Source: a candidate division LCP-89 bacterium
Lineage (GTDB): Bacteria; Electryoneota; B3-LCP
Direction of reading: 5' to 3'
Assembly: GCA_025774735.1 (NCBI GenBank)
Contig: JALGZU010000160.1
Span: 1 to 6,619 of the forward strand
Length of the DNA: 6,619 bases
Part shown: one piece after another, positions 5,251 to 6,619 of the stretch
Layout of the letters: each line of letters opens with the position of its first letter
Position numbering within the stretch: the first letter of the stretch is position 1
Notes under the pieces: generated by a model
Databases searched by the model: none
What the model was told of the DNA's origin: nothing
What the model saw: the letters and a program-made list of their open reading frames with translations, nothing else
Made by a program: the position numbers and the translations under genes

Positions 5251-6339
5251 CTATGACCGCCGTTTGTTAGGTCCTCGGGAGTGGTTCGGTTTCCCGTGGC
5301 CCTGATTTCTCGTGTTGGGATTAATTTTGGATTTGCGCTCGCGGATGGATCCTGTGGCATCGTTGCACCCGCCATTCTCATCATCCGGGACAACTTCTTC
5401 TTCATCGTCTGCCACTCGCGGCTCTTCTACGGTGGGTTGTGCAAAATCATACTCCTCCGTGAGTAAGTCCTTGAGCGTCGAAACTTCAACCATTTCGACG
5501 TCGCCTGATTCGTAGCGAAGCTGGAGAGTTCGATTGAAGATGTCCAGTTTATCGACCAGAGCGGGACCCTGTTTGGTCATCAGCCTGGTGTCCTTGCGGG
5601 GCATGATCTTCAATGCTTCCTGGTACGCGTCCAGTTCATGCCGGAGGCAGCACTTGAGCCGGCCGCAGCAACCGGAGATCTTGCTCGGGCTCAAGGGCAG
5701 GTTCTGATCCTTGGCCATCTGCGTCGTGATGGGGCAGAACTCCACGATATACACGGCACAACAGAGATGGCGGCCGCAGGGACCCAGTCCCCCGAAGCGG
5801 CGGGTTTCGTCGCGGGCTCCGATCTGCTTCAACTCGATGCGGGTTCGGAAGGTGGCGGCGAGATCCTTGACCAGTTGCCGGAAATCGATGCGCCCGTCGG
5901 CGGTGAAGAAGAAGGTCAGCTTGCGGCCGTCGAACTGGTATTCGACGTCGACCAGTTTCATCTCCAGGCCGTGGTTCTGAATCTTTTCCTTGCAGATCTG
6001 CTTGGCGGAAGTCTCTTTGGTGCGGTACTCTTCCAGGGTTTTGATGTCTTTGTCCGTCGCTCGCCGCAGGACTTCGAACTCGACTTGAGACAGCCGTTCG
6101 GGCATCCGTTCCAGCAGGTGCACGACCCGTCCCAGGTCTTCCCCTTTCTCGACTCTCACAACCGCCAGGTCGCCCAGCTTGAATGGGAATTCCATGGGAT
6201 TGCTGAAAAGCTGGCGCCGGTTGCCCTTGAATTCGATCCCGATGATGGGGCGAATCTTCTCCGGTTCCCGGCCGGAGATGCGAGGCGTCGGTTCTTTCGG
6301 TTCCGTATTCTTTTGAGATTCTGTGTTTGTATTTTCCAT
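5251..6339 (-). CDS. ricT: RicT/YaaT-family protein (PSP1 C-terminal domain)
   Basis: This 362-residue cytoplasmic protein matches the PSP1/RicT family. In Bacillus subtilis RicT joins RicA and RicF in an iron-sulfur complex that affects RNase Y-dependent mRNA processing, competence, sporulation and biofilm formation. The conserved core is about residues 30-295, including the PSP1 region at about 84-170, then GGLGPCGRHLCC (183-194), FCPIT (201-205) and GCCGRLKCC (223-231). The core cysteines 188, 193, 194, 202, 224, 225, 230 and 231 probably bind the cluster. Compared with B. subtilis RicT (about 275 residues) it has a polar N-terminal extension of about 30 residues and a tail of about 65 residues that is first acidic (DDEEEVVPDD) and then basic (RERKSK...KRRS). 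The gene follows holB by 31 bp, as in many genomes, and precedes metG by 32 or 56 bp. The ATG has no clear ribosome binding site, so translation may be coupled to holB. RicA and RicF partners are not in the window. Confidence 0.93.
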   Translation of the reverse strand: MENTNTESQKNTEPKEPTPRISGREPEKIRPIIGIEFKGNRRQLFSNPMEFPFKLGDLAVVRVEKGEDLGRVVHLLERMPERLSQVEFEVLRRATDKDIKTLEEYRTKETSAKQICKEKIQNHGLEMKLVDVEYQFDGRKLTFFFTADGRIDFRQLVKDLAATFRTRIELKQIGARDETRRFGGLGPCGRHLCCAVYIVEFCPITTQMAKDQNLPLSPSKISGCCGRLKCCLRHELDAYQEALKIMPRKDTRLMTKQGPALVDKLDIFNRTLQLRYESGDVEMVEVSTLKDLLTEEYDFAQPTVEEPRVADDEEEVVPDDENGGCNDATGSIRERKSKINPNTRNQGHGKPNHSRGPNKRRS

Positions 6340-6370
6340 GGTCTTATGGTGCAGGTGATAAGTTTCAATC

Positions 6371-6619
6371 CTAGATCGGTTTTTTCTGATAGACGGCCCG
6401 GTAGAGCTTTCGGGCCAACACGAGCAGCGTCAGCGGCGCCATGGCGTTCCCTTCAAGATTCTTCCGAGCCTCCTCCACCTTCTCTACTGCGTTGACGAAA
6501 TCAGCGCCGGGACAGTTGTGCACGAATTTTTCCAGCAGGTCCACCCGGTCGAAGTGGATAACTCTTGCAGCGCCCTCGGTACCTAGGGTTTGAATCAAGG
6601 CGGCGTCCCTCAGCCAGGC
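6371..6619 (-). CDS. holB: DNA polymerase III delta-prime subunit, C-terminal end (partial)
   Basis: The frame is open from the window edge down to a TAG at 6371-6373, giving the last 82 residues of a longer protein. It begins AWLRDAALIQTLG, matching the WLRD-LL-KLG stretch of delta-prime C-terminal domains, and continues with NAVEKVEEARKNLEGNAMAPLTL, matching the family's IE-EAR-RLE-N-NP-LAL helix used for clamp-loader assembly. Delta-prime is the non-ATPase wrench subunit of the clamp loader that places the sliding clamp on DNA. Its position just upstream of ricT is the classic holB-ricT order and strongly supports the call. The 5' part, including any zinc motif, lies outside the window, so only the C-terminal collar domain can be judged. 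Confidence 0.85.
   Translation of the reverse strand, partial: AWLRDAALIQTLGTEGAARVIHFDRVDLLEKFVHNCPGADFVNAVEKVEEARKNLEGNAMAPLTLLVLARKLYRAVYQKKPI

Noticed and set aside
4664..5305. Plus-strand open frame of 213 codons opposite metG
   Set aside because: It is an antisense shadow of the conserved MetRS catalytic core and has no ribosome binding site or recognisable domain.
5638..6495. Plus-strand open frame of 285 codons opposite ricT and holB
   Set aside because: It is antisense to two recognised genes, spans their intergenic gap and has a composition typical of reverse-complement codons.

Overview
The window looks like a piece of chromosome from a diderm (Gram-negative) bacterium. It carries an ExbB/ExbD/TonB-type inner-membrane energy-transduction operon, which only makes sense with an outer membrane, next to a housekeeping block (holB-ricT-metG). 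RicT is best known from Firmicutes but also occurs in many diderm lineages beside holB. With the AgmX/PglI-type transducer, this suggests a deltaproteobacterial (myxobacterial), FCB-group or candidate-phylum lineage. I cannot place it more precisely by eye. The DNA is moderately GC-rich and tightly packed. I see no mobile element, CRISPR array, tRNA or rRNA.

Plus strand, about 1-3197: the probable tail of an upstream gene (stop at 45-47) is followed by a compact operon of five genes: a small cysteine-containing protein of unknown function (73-444), a MotA/TolQ/ExbB proton-channel subunit (457-1098), two different ExbD/TolR subunits (1100-1699 and 1715-2218), and a single-pass TonB-like protein with an AgmX/PglI-type C-terminal domain (2220-3197). 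Gaps are 1-15 bp, so the genes are very probably co-transcribed and partly translationally coupled. The products should form one inner-membrane motor. The ExbB/ExbD complex would use proton flow, and the last protein would carry the force across the periplasm. The first ExbD has Asn where the proton-carrying Asp normally sits, while the second keeps the Asp.

Middle, 3198-3322: a short convergent intergenic region holding a strong, nearly symmetrical hairpin (3221-3247) that can end transcription from both sides.

Minus strand, 6619 down to 3323: the C-terminal end of DNA polymerase III delta-prime (holB, cut by the window edge), then ricT (PSP1/YaaT family, ten cysteines), then metG (methionyl-tRNA synthetase with a C-terminal tRNA-binding domain). 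This matches the known holB-ricT neighbourhood, with metS/metG nearby in Firmicutes. The motor operon and the housekeeping block are convergent and probably functionally unrelated.
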